DNA from: Streptomyces liliiviolaceus
GTDB taxonomy: Bacteria > Actinomycetota > Actinomycetes > Streptomycetales > Streptomycetaceae
Direction: 5' to 3'
Length of the DNA: 64,000 nt
NCBI RefSeq assembly: GCF_018070025.1
Contig: NZ_JAGPYQ010000001.1
Span: forward strand, 2,232,001 to 2,296,000
Positions within the stretch are counted from its first letter, which is position 1. The number at the start of each line of letters is the position of its first letter. Of this stretch, positions 44,394-53,432 are shown one piece after another. A program made the position numbers and the translations under genes. Under the pieces are notes generated by a model, which was not told the origin of the DNA, did no database searches, and saw only the letters and a program-made list of their open reading frames with translations.

Positions 44394-44644
44394 GCGTCGC
44401 GTTGATGTGGGAGGCGCGGGCCGCCGAGGGGCGGGGGGAGGAACTGCTCGCGTGGGTGCGGGAGCAGGACCTCCCGGCGCGGCCCCTGCGGCGGGAGGTC
44501 CTGCGGGCTCCGGGGGAGCGGGTGCTTGTCATCACGTGGTGGGATGCCGCGTATGACGACTCGCTCCCTGAGCTTCCGGAGCCGGCTGGGGGGTTGGTTG
44601 CTCGGGCCGTTCATCGGTGGCGGTTCGAGTCCGTCGAGGGGTAG
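44390..44644 (+). CDS. Small conserved hypothetical protein downstream of tsaD
   Basis: 84 aa: [50 protein letters not shown]. The alternation suggests a small alpha-beta (antibiotic-biosynthesis-monooxygenase-like) fold, but I cannot assign a function. Its ATG overlaps the tsaD stop (ATGA), implying coupled translation. Confidence 0.65.
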   Translation: MSVALMWEARAAEGRGEELLAWVREQDLPARPLRREVLRAPGERVLVITWWDAAYDDSLPELPEPAGGLVARAVHRWRFESVEG

Positions 44645-44681
44645 GGGGTGCCTTCGGGGGGTGTTCGTCGGGTGCGGGTCC

Positions 44682-44733
44682 GGTGGGGGCTGGTCGCGCA
44701 GTTCCCCGCGCCCCTGAAGGGGCTGCGCCCCTT
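44682..44733. repeat. Intergenic repeat, 1 core
   Basis: Core at 44702 with head GTGGGGGCTGGTCGCGCAG, followed by GAAGGGGCTGCGCCCC, which can fold. It lies at the convergent ends of the tsaD operon and the GH3 gene. Confidence 0.9.
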
Positions 44734-47029
44734 AGGCGGTCGTTGTCCTGCATGTCAGTTGGCGGGATGCGGGGAGGTGGCGTTCCTCGCCCGTCAGGGT
44801 CAGGTGCGTTGTGTGGACCACGTCCGTGCTGGACCTGGAAACCCGGAGTTCCAGGGCGCCCGGTTCCACGATGCGGCGGCCCGTTCGGTCCGTGAACGCC
44901 GACAGGTCCGGGTGGAAGTGGAACGTGATCCGGCGGGCCTCTCCCGGGGTCAGGGTCAGGCGGTGGTAGCCGATCAGGCGTACGTCGGGGCGGGTCACGG
45001 ACGCCACCGGGTCGTGCAGGTACAGCTGGACCACCTCCGTCCCCTCCCGCGCGCCCGTGTTGCGGACCGTGACCGAGACGTCGTGCCCCTCGTCCGTGGT
45101 CGTCCGCGCGTGCGCGTCGGCCGTGTCCTCCCACGTGAAGTCCGTGTAGCCCAGGCCGTGGCCGAAGGGGTGGAGCGGGGTCGGGTCCAGGTTGCTGACC
45201 TCGCCCGCCAGGCCCAGCGGGGGCTGGAGGTAGGTCCACGGCTGGCCGCCGGGGGTCTGCGGGACGCTGACCGGGAGCCTGCCCGACGGGTTCACGCGGC
45301 CCGACAGGACGCCCGCCACCGCCGGGCCGCCCTCCTCGCCCGGGAAGAACGCCTGGACCGTGGCGGCCAGCCGGTCGTGCCAGCGGCCCAGCGCGTACGG
45401 CCGGCCGGTGAGCAGGACCAGCACGACGGGGGTGTCCGCGGCGGTCAGCGCGTCCAGCAACTGGGCCTGTACGCCCGGTAGTTGCAGGTCCGCCACGTCG
45501 CAGCCCTCGCCCGACGTGCCCCGGCCGAAGAGGCCCGCCCGGTCGCCGAGCACCGCCACGCAGACGTCCGCTTCCGTGGAGCGTGCGACGGCCTCCTCGA
45601 AGCCGGACGTGTCCGGGTCGGTCGTGTCGCAGCCCTCGGTGAACGTGATCTTCGCGTCGGGGAGTTCCGTGCGCAGGGACTCCAGGAGCGTGGGGATCTC
45701 GACGCCCATCGGCAGGGCCGGGTGGTTGACGCCCACATGGGACGGGAACGAGTAGCAGCCCAGCATCGCCAGGGCGTCCGCCGCCCGCGGGCCCACCACG
45801 GAGATACGGGTGTCGGGGGCCAGCGGCAGCAGGCCCTGCGGGTTGGAGAGCAGGACCACGGATTCCTCCGCAAGGCGGCGGGCCAGGACGCGGTTGGCCG
45901 TCGAGTCGAGGTCGACGGGGCCGGTGGGCTCCGGGGTCCAGGTCTCGTCCAGCAGGCCCAGCTCGCACTTCTGGCGGAGCACCCGCGCCGCCGCCCGGTC
46001 CACCAGGGACTCGGGGATGTCCCCGGCCCGTACCGCTTCGACCAGCGGGTCGCCGTTGCAGTGGACCGTCGGCAGTTCGACGTCCACGCCCGCCGCGAGG
46101 GCCGCGCGGGCGGCCTCGGCCTCGGTGCCCGCCACCCGGTGCAGGGTCTTGAGGAAGCCGACGCCGAAGTAGTCGCTGACGACCGTGCCGGTGAAACCCC
46201 ACTGCTCACGCAGGAGTTCGGTCAGCAGATACGGGTCCGCGGTCGCGGGCACGCCGTCCGTGTCCGTGTACGCGGCCATCACCGAACGGGCCCCGCCCTC
46301 GCGCAGCGCGAACTCGAACGGCGGCAGCGTGATGTCGGCGAACTCGCGCACCCCGGCCCGTACGGGAGCGAGGTTGCGGGCGCCCGCCGAGGACGCGTAC
46401 CCCGCGAAGTGCTTGAGCGTGGCGACGATTCCCGCGGACTCAAGCCCGCGCACATAGGCCGCGCCGATCGTGCCGACGAGGTACGGGTCCTCGCCGATCG
46501 TCTCCTCGACCCTGCCCCAGCGCGGATCCCGTACGACGTCCAGGACCGGGGCGAGGCCCTGGTGGACGCCGACGGAGGCGAGGTCCCGGCCGATGCGGTG
46601 GGCCATCTCCTCGACCAGCGCCGCGTCGAACGAGGCGCCCCAGGCCAGCGGCACCGGATAGGCGGTCGCGCCCCAGGCCGTGAAGCCCGCCAGGCACTCC
46701 TCGTGGGCGACGGCCGGGATGCCGAAGCGGCCCGCCTCGCTGATCCGGCGCTGGGCGCGGGCCAGTGCCTGCGCGCCCAGCGCGGGGTCCACGGGGGCCG
46801 TACCGAACGAGCGGGTGAGCTGGCCCAGACCGCGGGTGATCAGCTCGTCCCAGTCGAAGTCCGAGGTCATCTCGTCCTGGTGCGGGGCGACTCCGTCGCC
46901 GTCCGTGGCGGCTCCCACCCACACGCCGTACAGCTGGGCGGTCTTCTCCTCCAGGGTCATCCGGGCGAGCAGGTCGTCGACCCGGGCCTCGGCGGGCAGC
47001 GCGGGATCACGCCACGGGGCGTTGGTCAT
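44732..47029 (-). CDS. GH3 glycoside hydrolase (beta-glucosidase/beta-xylosidase type)
   Basis: 765 aa, predicted cytoplasmic (no signal peptide). GH3 N-domain with GQLTRSFGTAPVD, KHFAGY and the nucleophile Asp in VVSDYFGVGFLK; C-domain with SVVLLSNPQGLLPL and GEGCDV; Fn3-like end (TEVVQLYLHD, RLTLTPGEARRITFHF). ATG 47029 with ACAGGAG upstream. Last gene of a sugar ABC operon, so it likely cleaves an imported oligosaccharide. Xylobiose or cello-oligosaccharide are both possible. Confidence 0.92.
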   Translation of the reverse strand: MTNAPWRDPALPAEARVDDLLARMTLEEKTAQLYGVWVGAATDGDGVAPHQDEMTSDFDWDELITRGLGQLTRSFGTAPVDPALGAQALARAQRRISEAGRFGIPAVAHEECLAGFTAWGATAYPVPLAWGASFDAALVEEMAHRIGRDLASVGVHQGLAPVLDVVRDPRWGRVEETIGEDPYLVGTIGAAYVRGLESAGIVATLKHFAGYASSAGARNLAPVRAGVREFADITLPPFEFALREGGARSVMAAYTDTDGVPATADPYLLTELLREQWGFTGTVVSDYFGVGFLKTLHRVAGTEAEAARAALAAGVDVELPTVHCNGDPLVEAVRAGDIPESLVDRAAARVLRQKCELGLLDETWTPEPTGPVDLDSTANRVLARRLAEESVVLLSNPQGLLPLAPDTRISVVGPRAADALAMLGCYSFPSHVGVNHPALPMGVEIPTLLESLRTELPDAKITFTEGCDTTDPDTSGFEEAVARSTEADVCVAVLGDRAGLFGRGTSGEGCDVADLQLPGVQAQLLDALTAADTPVVLVLLTGRPYALGRWHDRLAATVQAFFPGEEGGPAVAGVLSGRVNPSGRLPVSVPQTPGGQPWTYLQPPLGLAGEVSNLDPTPLHPFGHGLGYTDFTWEDTADAHARTTTDEGHDVSVTVRNTGAREGTEVVQLYLHDPVASVTRPDVRLIGYHRLTLTPGEARRITFHFHPDLSAFTDRTGRRIVEPGALELRVSRSSTDVVHTTHLTLTGEERHLPASRQLTCRTTTA

Positions 47030-47055
47030 GGAACTCCTGTCAGAGTCGAGTGGGT

Positions 47056-47958
47056 TCACTTTCCGCCCACACCCATCAGGCCGCCGACCAGCGCGCGGCG
47101 GGCCACCAGGTAGACGGCGAAGATCGGGACGCCGGAGAGGACGACCGAGGCCAGCAGGGCGGGGATGTTGACGCCGAACTGGCTGACGTAGTTGAAGAGG
47201 CCGAGCGTCAGGACGCGCGGCTCGTCGGACTGGGTGAAGATCAGCGGGAAGAGGAAGCCGTTCCACGCCTGCAGCGCCGCGTAGATGACGACCGTGCTGA
47301 TACCGCCCTTGGCCATCGGGACCGCCAGCTGGAACAGCATCCGCTGCGGTGAGGCGCCGTCCAGGGCCATCGCCTCGTACAGCTCCTCCGAGACGTCCCG
47401 CAGGGTGCCCACGAGGACGAGGACGGAGACCGGCATCGCGAACGCCGCCGTCGGCAGGATGACCGCGAGCAGACTGTCGTACAGGTCGAGCTTGGCGATC
47501 AGGAGGTAGAGGGGGACCACGACCGCCTGGGCCGGGATCGCGACCCCGAGCAGGAACAGCCGGAAGGCCAGGCCCGACCAGCGGTCGCGGGTGCGGACGG
47601 CGACGTACGCGAGCGGGACCGAGAGGCCGAGGACGATGGCCACGACCGCGACGGCCACGATCGCCGTGTTGGCCAGCAGATGCCCGAAGCCGCTGTTCAG
47701 CACGGTGTTGTAGTTGTCGAGCGTCGGACTCGTGGGCGGGGTCAGCGGGTTGCCGGTGAGGGCCTTGTCCTGGCTGGTGAGCGAGGCCGACAGCATCGCG
47801 TAGATCGGAACGATGACGATCGCCAGCCAGACCACCGCGCCCAGCCCGGCGACGGGGTTGGCGCGCTTCGTCCAGTGCCGGCGGCGGGGCGTGGGCGCTC
47901 GCGTGTCGTGCTTCTCGGTCCGCACGGGACGCGGACGCGGCAAGGTGTCGTGTGACAC
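47056..47958 (-). CDS. Sugar ABC transporter permease, MalG type
   Basis: 300 aa, six hydrophobic segments, with the permease EAA-like loop EELYEAMALDGASPQRMLFQ (about 190-209). It ends ARRALVGGLMGVGGK as in MalG-family proteins. GTG start 4 nt after the preceding permease. With the partner permease and the solute-binding protein it forms a CUT1-type importer; the ATPase must be encoded elsewhere (the shared MsiK in streptomycetes). Confidence 0.93.
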   Translation of the reverse strand: MSHDTLPRPRPVRTEKHDTRAPTPRRRHWTKRANPVAGLGAVVWLAIVIVPIYAMLSASLTSQDKALTGNPLTPPTSPTLDNYNTVLNSGFGHLLANTAIVAVAVVAIVLGLSVPLAYVAVRTRDRWSGLAFRLFLLGVAIPAQAVVVPLYLLIAKLDLYDSLLAVILPTAAFAMPVSVLVLVGTLRDVSEELYEAMALDGASPQRMLFQLAVPMAKGGISTVVIYAALQAWNGFLFPLIFTQSDEPRVLTLGLFNYVSQFGVNIPALLASVVLSGVPIFAVYLVARRALVGGLMGVGGK

Positions 47959-47962
47959 TCCG

Positions 47963-48910
47963 TCACATCCCTTCGCGGGTACTGCGCATGCCGCCGAAGC
48001 CGGTCAGCCGCACGAGGATCAGGGACAGGCCGGTGGCGACCAGCACCAGGAAGGACGCGATGGCGCTCGCGTAACCGAAGTCGTAGCTCTTGAAGCCCGC
48101 CTCGTACATCAGGTACGGCAGGATCGCGGTGTCGGTGCCCGGGCCGCCCTTGGTGAGGATCAGCACGGTCTCGAAGTACGTGAGAGAGCCGACGACCATC
48201 AGGACCGTGGACGTGGTGATCGTGTGGCGGAGCTGCGGCAGCGTGATCGAGAAGAACTGGCGGTAGCGGCCCGCCCCGTCGATCGCCGCTGCCTGGTAGA
48301 GCACTTCGGGTATCTGCCGGGCGCCGCCCTGGTAGATCAGCGTGTGGAAGGGGATGAACTGCCAGCCGCCGACGAAGACGATCGCCAGGAACGCGCCGCC
48401 GGAGGAGCCGAGGATGTTCTCCCGGATGATCCCGAAGTTCGGGTCGAGCAGGGCGTAGAAGAGCAGCGCGATCGCCGTCGAGGACAGCAGGAACGGGACG
48501 AAGAAGATCGCGGACAGCACCGCCCGGTTGCGCTGGCGGCCCGCGGCCCAGACGCCGAGCAGCAGCGCGATCACCGTCTGGAAGACCCAGCTGGCCGCCG
48601 TCAGCAGGACCGTGAGCCACAGGGACTGGATCATCCGGTCGTCGTCGATCAGCTTCCGCCAGTTGTCGAGGCCGACGGGTGTCGGATCGCCCAGGCCGTC
48701 CCAGCTGGTGAAGGAGAGATAGAAGGCGAGTCCCATCGGGACCACGGCGAAGAACGCGAAGAACAGCACACCGGGCAGTGCCCAGACGGCGTGCGGCCGG
48801 CCGGCCGTGGCGGCCCCGGACCGCTTTCGCGGCCCTTGGGGCACCTCGGGCCGGCCGCGCTCGGCGACCGGGCTTCCCACCGGGGCCTTGGTGGGGGTGG
48901 GTGCGCTCAC
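47963..48910 (-). CDS. Sugar ABC transporter permease, MalF type
   Basis: 315 aa, with N-terminal hydrophilic stretch ([20 protein letters not shown]), then six transmembrane segments and the EAA-like loop [23 protein letters not shown] start overlaps the solute-binding gene (GTGA), so the three transporter genes are translationally coupled. Confidence 0.93.
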   Translation of the reverse strand: MSAPTPTKAPVGSPVAERGRPEVPQGPRKRSGAATAGRPHAVWALPGVLFFAFFAVVPMGLAFYLSFTSWDGLGDPTPVGLDNWRKLIDDDRMIQSLWLTVLLTAASWVFQTVIALLLGVWAAGRQRNRAVLSAIFFVPFLLSSTAIALLFYALLDPNFGIIRENILGSSGGAFLAIVFVGGWQFIPFHTLIYQGGARQIPEVLYQAAAIDGAGRYRQFFSITLPQLRHTITTSTVLMVVGSLTYFETVLILTKGGPGTDTAILPYLMYEAGFKSYDFGYASAIASFLVLVATGLSLILVRLTGFGGMRSTREGM

Positions 48911-50295
48911 TTCAGCTCCTTGAGCGCCGACACGAACGCGCTCGGTGAGGACTTCCCGACGAACAGCTTGTTGATCTCGGTGAGCATCGGGGTCGCGATG
49001 TCCGCGTCGACCGCTTGGTCCCAGGAGAGCGTGAACGCCGGCGCCTTCTCGACCATCTCGTACTGGAACTTCGCGAACTCCGGGTTGGGCGAGGCGTCGA
49101 GCAGCTTCGCCGCGTTGGAGGTCGTCGGGATGTCACCGTTGGCGACCAGCGCCTTCGCGTACGTCTCGGAGGCGCAGTCCTTCAGGAAGGCGATCGCCGC
49201 GTCCTTGTTGCCCGCACGCGCGTTGACCGACCAGTAGTTGGTGGGGTTGCCGACGACGTTGCGGATGTCGCCGGTGCCGCCCTCGACCGTCGGGAACGGA
49301 CACCAGCCCAGGTCGTTCTTCGCGAAGGACGGGAACTTGCCGAGCTGCGTCGAGTACTCCCACGAACCCATCAGGTGCATCGCCGCCTTGCCCTTGGCGA
49401 AGACCGCGGGAGCGCCGCCGTTGACGTACGACACCGAGCTGAACTTCGACCCGAACGCGCCGTCGTCGATGAGTTCCTTCACCCGCTCCGCGGCCTTGAG
49501 GACGGCCGGATCGCCCCACGCGGAGGCGTCGCCGCCCTGGATCTTCGCGAAGACCTCCGGGCCGCCGATCCGGTCGACCAGGTACTCCAGCCACATCAGC
49601 TCGGTCCAGGTGTCCGCCCCGCCGAGCGCGAACGGCGTGATCTTCGCGGCCTTCAGCTTGGCGTTGACGTCCTTCAGCTCCGCCCAGGTGGTGGGTGGCT
49701 GGAGCTTGTGCTCGGCGAAGACCGACTTGTTGTAGAAGAGGATCACCGGCTGCATGCCGCGCATCGGTATCCCGTAGTTGCGGCCGCCGAGCGCGCCCGC
49801 CGCGAGCACCGCGGGCAGGAACCCCGACTTCAGGACCGGGTCGCCCGCGATGGTGTCGGTCAGGTCGACGAGCTGCTTCGCCTCCTGGTAGGCCCTGATC
49901 GAGCCGCCGCCCCAGTTGAAGAAGACGTCCGGGGCGCTCGGGGAACCCATCGCCGTACGGAGCTTGGAGGTGTAGTCCGCGCCCGGGACCTTGACCAGCT
50001 TCACCGTGCCCTTGGCCGACTTGCTCGCGGCGGACTTGTTGAAGCGTTCCACGGCCGTCTGCTGGACCTTGACCGCGTCGTCCCCGTACACGAAGGCGTC
50101 GATCGTGCCGCCGCCTCCGCCGGGGCCGTCGTCGGAGCCGCAGGCGGTGAGGCCGGTGGTGAGCAGGGTGGTGGCACCGGCGCCCAGGACCCAGCGCCTG
50201 CTGAACGCGCGCCCGCCGAGGCTGCCTCCCGCGCTTCCGCCCGGGCCCGCGCCCGTGGGCCGCCCGCCGTTGGACCGCCCGTTGATCGACTCCAT
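48907..50295 (-). CDS. Sugar ABC transporter solute-binding lipoprotein
   Basis: 462 aa from ATG 50295, with AGAGG upstream. Twin-Arg-like [20 protein letters not shown] signal ending at LTAC, the lipobox, so a lipoprotein possibly exported by Tat. Then a Gly-rich linker and a CUT1 solute-binding fold ([35 protein letters not shown]). First gene of the operon; faces the LacI gene across a 163-nt shared promoter region. Confidence 0.92.
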   Translation of the reverse strand: MESINGRSNGGRPTGAGPGGSAGGSLGGRAFSRRWVLGAGATTLLTTGLTACGSDDGPGGGGGTIDAFVYGDDAVKVQQTAVERFNKSAASKSAKGTVKLVKVPGADYTSKLRTAMGSPSAPDVFFNWGGGSIRAYQEAKQLVDLTDTIAGDPVLKSGFLPAVLAAGALGGRNYGIPMRGMQPVILFYNKSVFAEHKLQPPTTWAELKDVNAKLKAAKITPFALGGADTWTELMWLEYLVDRIGGPEVFAKIQGGDASAWGDPAVLKAAERVKELIDDGAFGSKFSSVSYVNGGAPAVFAKGKAAMHLMGSWEYSTQLGKFPSFAKNDLGWCPFPTVEGGTGDIRNVVGNPTNYWSVNARAGNKDAAIAFLKDCASETYAKALVANGDIPTTSNAAKLLDASPNPEFAKFQYEMVEKAPAFTLSWDQAVDADIATPMLTEINKLFVGKSSPSAFVSALKELK

Positions 50296-50367
50296 GACAG
50301 CACCTCTTCTTGTCCGGCTCGTCCGCTCACCAGCGCGCTCGCGGCACGCATACGCATCGAACATGCG

Positions 50368-50404
50368 CGAATGTTTCGGGTGGTACTTCGAATGTTCCGG
50401 GAAC
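50368..50404. promoter_or_regulatory. Candidate LacI-family operator region
   Basis: Two direct copies of CGAATGTTYCGGG lie at 50368-50380 and 50389-50401, 21 bp apart, which is two helical turns. The second continues as GTTCCGGGAAC, a perfect 5-1-5 palindrome (50394-50404). Both are between the divergent solute-binding and LacI genes, so they are the likely binding site of the regulator. Confidence 0.5.
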
Positions 50405-50458
50405 GTATGGCGGTCGAAGGTCTTCGTCAAGAGGTTGCGCAGGGATACGATCCCGTTC

Positions 50459-51487
50459 ATGACTCGCCCGAATCCCGCCGTAGCCCAGTCAGCGACGCTC
50501 GCCGAGATCGCCCGCGAGGCGGGAGTCTCGGCCCCGACTGTTTCGAAGGTGCTCAACGGCCGCGCCGATGTGGCCCCCTCGACCCGCACCCGGGTCGAGG
50601 AACTGCTGCGCAACCACGGCTACCGGCGCCGCCGGGCCGAGGCGTCCCGGTCGCCGCTCATCGACCTCGTCTTCCACGAACTGGAGAGCGCGTGGGCGAT
50701 GGAGGTCATCCGGGGCGTGGAGAACGTGGCGCGGGACGAGGGGCTGAGCGTCGTCCTGTCCGAGAGCGCGGGGCGGCTCACCCCCGGGCGCACCTGGGCC
50801 GACCAGGTCGCCGCCCGCCGCCCGCACGGTGTCGTGCTCGTCCTCAACGGGCTCGACGAGTCCCAGCGGGCGCTGCTGACCAGCCGGTCCATCCCGTTCG
50901 TGGTGGTCGACCCGGCCGGCGACCCCGGCGACGACGTGCCCTCGGTGGGCGCCACCAACTGGCAGGGCGGGCTCGCCGCGACCCGGCATCTGGCCGACCT
51001 CGGCCACCGCCGCATCGGCGTGATCAGCGGGCCCTCGCGGATGATGTGCAGCCGGGCCCGGCTCGACGGGTACCGGGCGGCGCTCGACACGGCCGGGCTG
51101 CCCGTCGACCCGGCGCTCGTGCGCACCGGCGACTTCCACCACGACAGCGGCTACCGCGCCGGGCTCGAACTGCTGAAGCTCCCCGACCGCCCCACGGCCG
51201 TCTTCGCGGGCAACGACCTCCAGGCCCTCGGCCTGTACGAGGCCGCCCGCGAACTGGGCCTGCGGGTACCGGAGGACCTCAGCATCGTCGGCTTCGACGA
51301 CCTGCCGGTGGCCCGCTGGGTCGGCCCGCCGCTCACCACCGTGCGCCAGCCGCTCACGGAGATGGCCGAGGCGGCGGCCCGGCTCGTCCTGGACCTCGGC
51401 CGCTCGGAGCGCCCCTCGACCGCCACGAGGGTGGAGCTGGCGACGAGTCTGGTGGTCAGGAGCAGTACGGCGCCGCCGTCGGCGTGA
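50459..51487 (+). CDS. LacI-family transcriptional regulator
   Basis: 342 aa. N-terminal LacI HTH with [20 protein letters not shown] (about 13-32) and the hinge helix; effector domain with [36 protein letters not shown] and [18 protein letters not shown] at the end. Predicted repressor of the divergent solute-binding/permease/GH3 operon. The order matches bxlR-bxlEFGA of streptomycetes. ATG 50459; no strong ribosome binding site. Confidence 0.9.
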   Translation: MTRPNPAVAQSATLAEIAREAGVSAPTVSKVLNGRADVAPSTRTRVEELLRNHGYRRRRAEASRSPLIDLVFHELESAWAMEVIRGVENVARDEGLSVVLSESAGRLTPGRTWADQVAARRPHGVVLVLNGLDESQRALLTSRSIPFVVVDPAGDPGDDVPSVGATNWQGGLAATRHLADLGHRRIGVISGPSRMMCSRARLDGYRAALDTAGLPVDPALVRTGDFHHDSGYRAGLELLKLPDRPTAVFAGNDLQALGLYEAARELGLRVPEDLSIVGFDDLPVARWVGPPLTTVRQPLTEMAEAAARLVLDLGRSERPSTATRVELATSLVVRSSTAPPSA

Positions 51488-51534
51488 TCGATGCCACGGT
51501 CGTGCCGCGGTTCGCCGTGAGCGGTATCGGCGCG

Positions 51535-51547
51535 TCGAAAGTTTCGA
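51535..51547. promoter_or_regulatory. TCGAAAGTTTCGA palindrome
   Basis: A perfect 13-bp palindrome whose core CGAAAGTTTCG resembles the xylan-regulon box I recall for streptomycete LacI-type repressors. It is on the far side of the LacI gene, 140 nt before the LCP gene at 51675, so its target is unclear. A weaker relative GAGAGTTTCCGAAGGAAAG lies at about 51611. Confidence 0.4.
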
Positions 51548-51674
51548 AGACTTTCCAGGTCCCGGCTGCCCCGGGGCGGGCGGCGTCTGAGAAAACTCAA
51601 CGAAACCTGAGAGTTTCCGAAGGAAAGCCGGGAAGTGGTTCCTTGTTGGAATAATTCGGACTTATGTTCTTCCT

Positions 51675-52811
51675 GTGAGCGGGAGCGTGGGCGTGAGCGG
51701 AGAAGACGGGTCCGGGGGCGAGGACGCCGCGATACCCGACGGCGGGGGTGACGGTGGCGTGGGCGTGGGTGACGCCGGCGGCGCCGGGGGACGGTCGTGG
51801 TGGTCCGGCCGGTCACGGCTGTTCAAGGTGGCGGGCATCGCCCTCAGCTGCGTACTCGTCGCCTCCGTGGCCGGGGCCGCGTGGGTGTACTGGCATCTGA
51901 ACCACAACATCAAGAGCGTCGACATCGACAGCGCGCTCGGCGACAACCGGCCGGCCAGGGCCGTGACGACCCCGACAGGCCCCGAGTCCGCCACCCCGCT
52001 GCCCAGCGGCGCGCTCAACATCCTGGTCCTCGGCTCGGACTCGCGCAGCGGCAAGCGCAACAAGGCGCTCGGCGGCGGCAGCAGTGAGGGCGCCCGCTCC
52101 GACACGGCGATGATCGTCCATGTCGACGAGGGCCGCTCCGAGGCGACCGTCGTGAGCATCCCGCGCGACACCCTCGTCACCCGCCCCTCCTGCCCGCTGG
52201 AGTCGGGCGGCTCGACGGCGGAGGCGTACGGCGTGATGTTCAACAGCGCGTACTCGCTCGGCGGGCCCGTCTGCGCGGTCAAGACCGTGGAGACCCTGAC
52301 GAACGTCCGCATGGACCACTACATAGAGATCGACTTCTCCGGCTTCGCCGATCTGGTGGACGCGCTCGGCGGGGTCACCGTGACGACCGACGACGACATC
52401 TCCGACGAGGACAGCCACCTCGAACTGGACGCGGGCACCCACCACCTCGACGGCGCGGACGCCCTGGCCCTGGCCCGTACCCGGCACGGCATAGGCGACG
52501 GCAGCGACCTCGGCCGCATCGGCCTCCAGCAGAAACTGGTGAAGGGGCTCCTCGACCAGGTCTCCTCCAGCAACCTCCTCACCAACCCCACCCGGCTGTA
52601 CAGCGTCGCCGACGCGCTCACCGGCAGCCTCACCATGGACACGGGGCTGAACTCCCTGACCGAGCTGATGAGCCTCGGCCAGAGCCTGAAGTCCCTCTCC
52701 TCCACGTACACCGAGACCGTGACGATGCCGGTGGTGCCCGCGCCCTCCAACCCCAACCGGGTGGTGGCGCAGGAGCCGGAGGCGGGGAAGCTGTGGGAGT
52801 CGCTGAAGTGA
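51675..52811 (+). CDS. LytR-CpsA-Psr (LCP) family protein, copy 1
   Basis: LCP proteins transfer polyprenyl-linked glycopolymers to peptidoglycan. 378 aa: about 48 cytoplasmic residues, one membrane span (VAGIALSCVLVASVAGAAWV), then the LCP domain with NILVLGSDSRSG, RSDTAMIVHVD, VVSIPRDTLV and, near the end, LARTRHGIGDGSDLGRIGLQ. All arginines of the active site are in place. GTG start. Could ligate glycopolymers to the wall; the substrate is unknown. Confidence 0.9.
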   Translation: MSGSVGVSGEDGSGGEDAAIPDGGGDGGVGVGDAGGAGGRSWWSGRSRLFKVAGIALSCVLVASVAGAAWVYWHLNHNIKSVDIDSALGDNRPARAVTTPTGPESATPLPSGALNILVLGSDSRSGKRNKALGGGSSEGARSDTAMIVHVDEGRSEATVVSIPRDTLVTRPSCPLESGGSTAEAYGVMFNSAYSLGGPVCAVKTVETLTNVRMDHYIEIDFSGFADLVDALGGVTVTTDDDISDEDSHLELDAGTHHLDGADALALARTRHGIGDGSDLGRIGLQQKLVKGLLDQVSSSNLLTNPTRLYSVADALTGSLTMDTGLNSLTELMSLGQSLKSLSSTYTETVTMPVVPAPSNPNRVVAQEPEAGKLWESLK

Positions 52812-52847
52812 CCTCCACGAAGAAAAACCGATGAAGTCCGGCGGGTG

Positions 52848-52874
52848 TGTCGATCCCGGTGCCGGTCGTTCGAC
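52848..52874 (+). promoter_or_regulatory. ECF42-type promoter for the DGPF gene
   Basis: TGTCGA (52848-52853) and CGAC (52871-52874) are 17 nt apart. This fits the ECF42 promoter known from Streptomyces venezuelae work as I recall it (TGTCGA at -35 and CGA-type at -10). It lies 68 nt before the DGPF gene start, and the ECF42 sigma gene follows that gene. Confidence 0.65.
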
Positions 52875-52942
52875 GCATGGGTGAGAGGCGATGAGGGACG
52901 GGGACCGGCCCCGGCTCCGCGCCGAGAACTCAGGGAGTCACC

Positions 52943-53299
52943 ATGCCGCGCTACCTGTCGATGATCCGTATCGACGAGCAGAACGCCCCCGCCGAGGGGC
53001 CGAGCGACGCGCTCATGGAGCGCATGGGCGAGCTGATCGAGGAGATGACCAAGGCCGGCGTGCTGCTGGACACCTCCGGGCTGACGCCGACCGCGCAGGG
53101 CACGCGGGTGCGCTGGGAGGGCGGCGAGCTGTCCGTCACCGACGGGCCGTTCACCGAGGCGAAGGAGGTCGTCGGCGGGTACGCGATGCTCCAGGCCAAG
53201 GACCGGGCCGAGGCGGTCGAATGGACCAAGCGGTTCCTGCAGATCCACGAGGCCCACTGGACGGTGACCTGCGAGGTGCGGGAGATCGTCGAGGGCTGA
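52943..53299 (+). CDS. DGPF (YCII-related) protein, ECF42 partner
   Basis: 118 aa with the namesake motif LSVTDGPFTEAKEVVGGYAM (residues about 64-83). The ferredoxin-like YCII fold is suggested by LSMIRIDEQ at the start and a C-terminal EAHWTVTCEVREI. DGPF genes are the usual targets and neighbours of ECF42 sigma factors. ATG with AGGGAG upstream. Function unknown in detail. Confidence 0.88.
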   Translation: MPRYLSMIRIDEQNAPAEGPSDALMERMGELIEEMTKAGVLLDTSGLTPTAQGTRVRWEGGELSVTDGPFTEAKEVVGGYAMLQAKDRAEAVEWTKRFLQIHEAHWTVTCEVREIVEG

Positions 53300-53342
53300 G
53301 CCCGGGCGTCCGGCCTCGGCGTCCGGCCTGCGGCCCGGGCCT

Positions 53343-53390
53343 GGGCTTCGGCTTCAGCCTCGGCTTCGGCTTCGGCTTCGGCTTCGGGTT
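53343..53390. repeat. GGCTTC hexanucleotide repeat, about 8 units
   Basis: Imperfect run of GGCTTC/GGCTTCGGCTTC between the DGPF gene and the sigma factor gene. It lies outside both genes, so length changes would alter only the spacing and mRNA between them. Confidence 0.8.
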
Positions 53391-53432
53391 TTGCCTTGGC
53401 CGTACGGGTCCGGGGGTGTCTGATGGTGGAGC

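Noticed and set aside
49015..51654. Long plus-strand frame across the SBP and LacI genes
   Set aside because: Frame shadow of the minus-strand SBP gene and an alternative frame of LacI; Arg/Pro/Gly-rich translation without family match.
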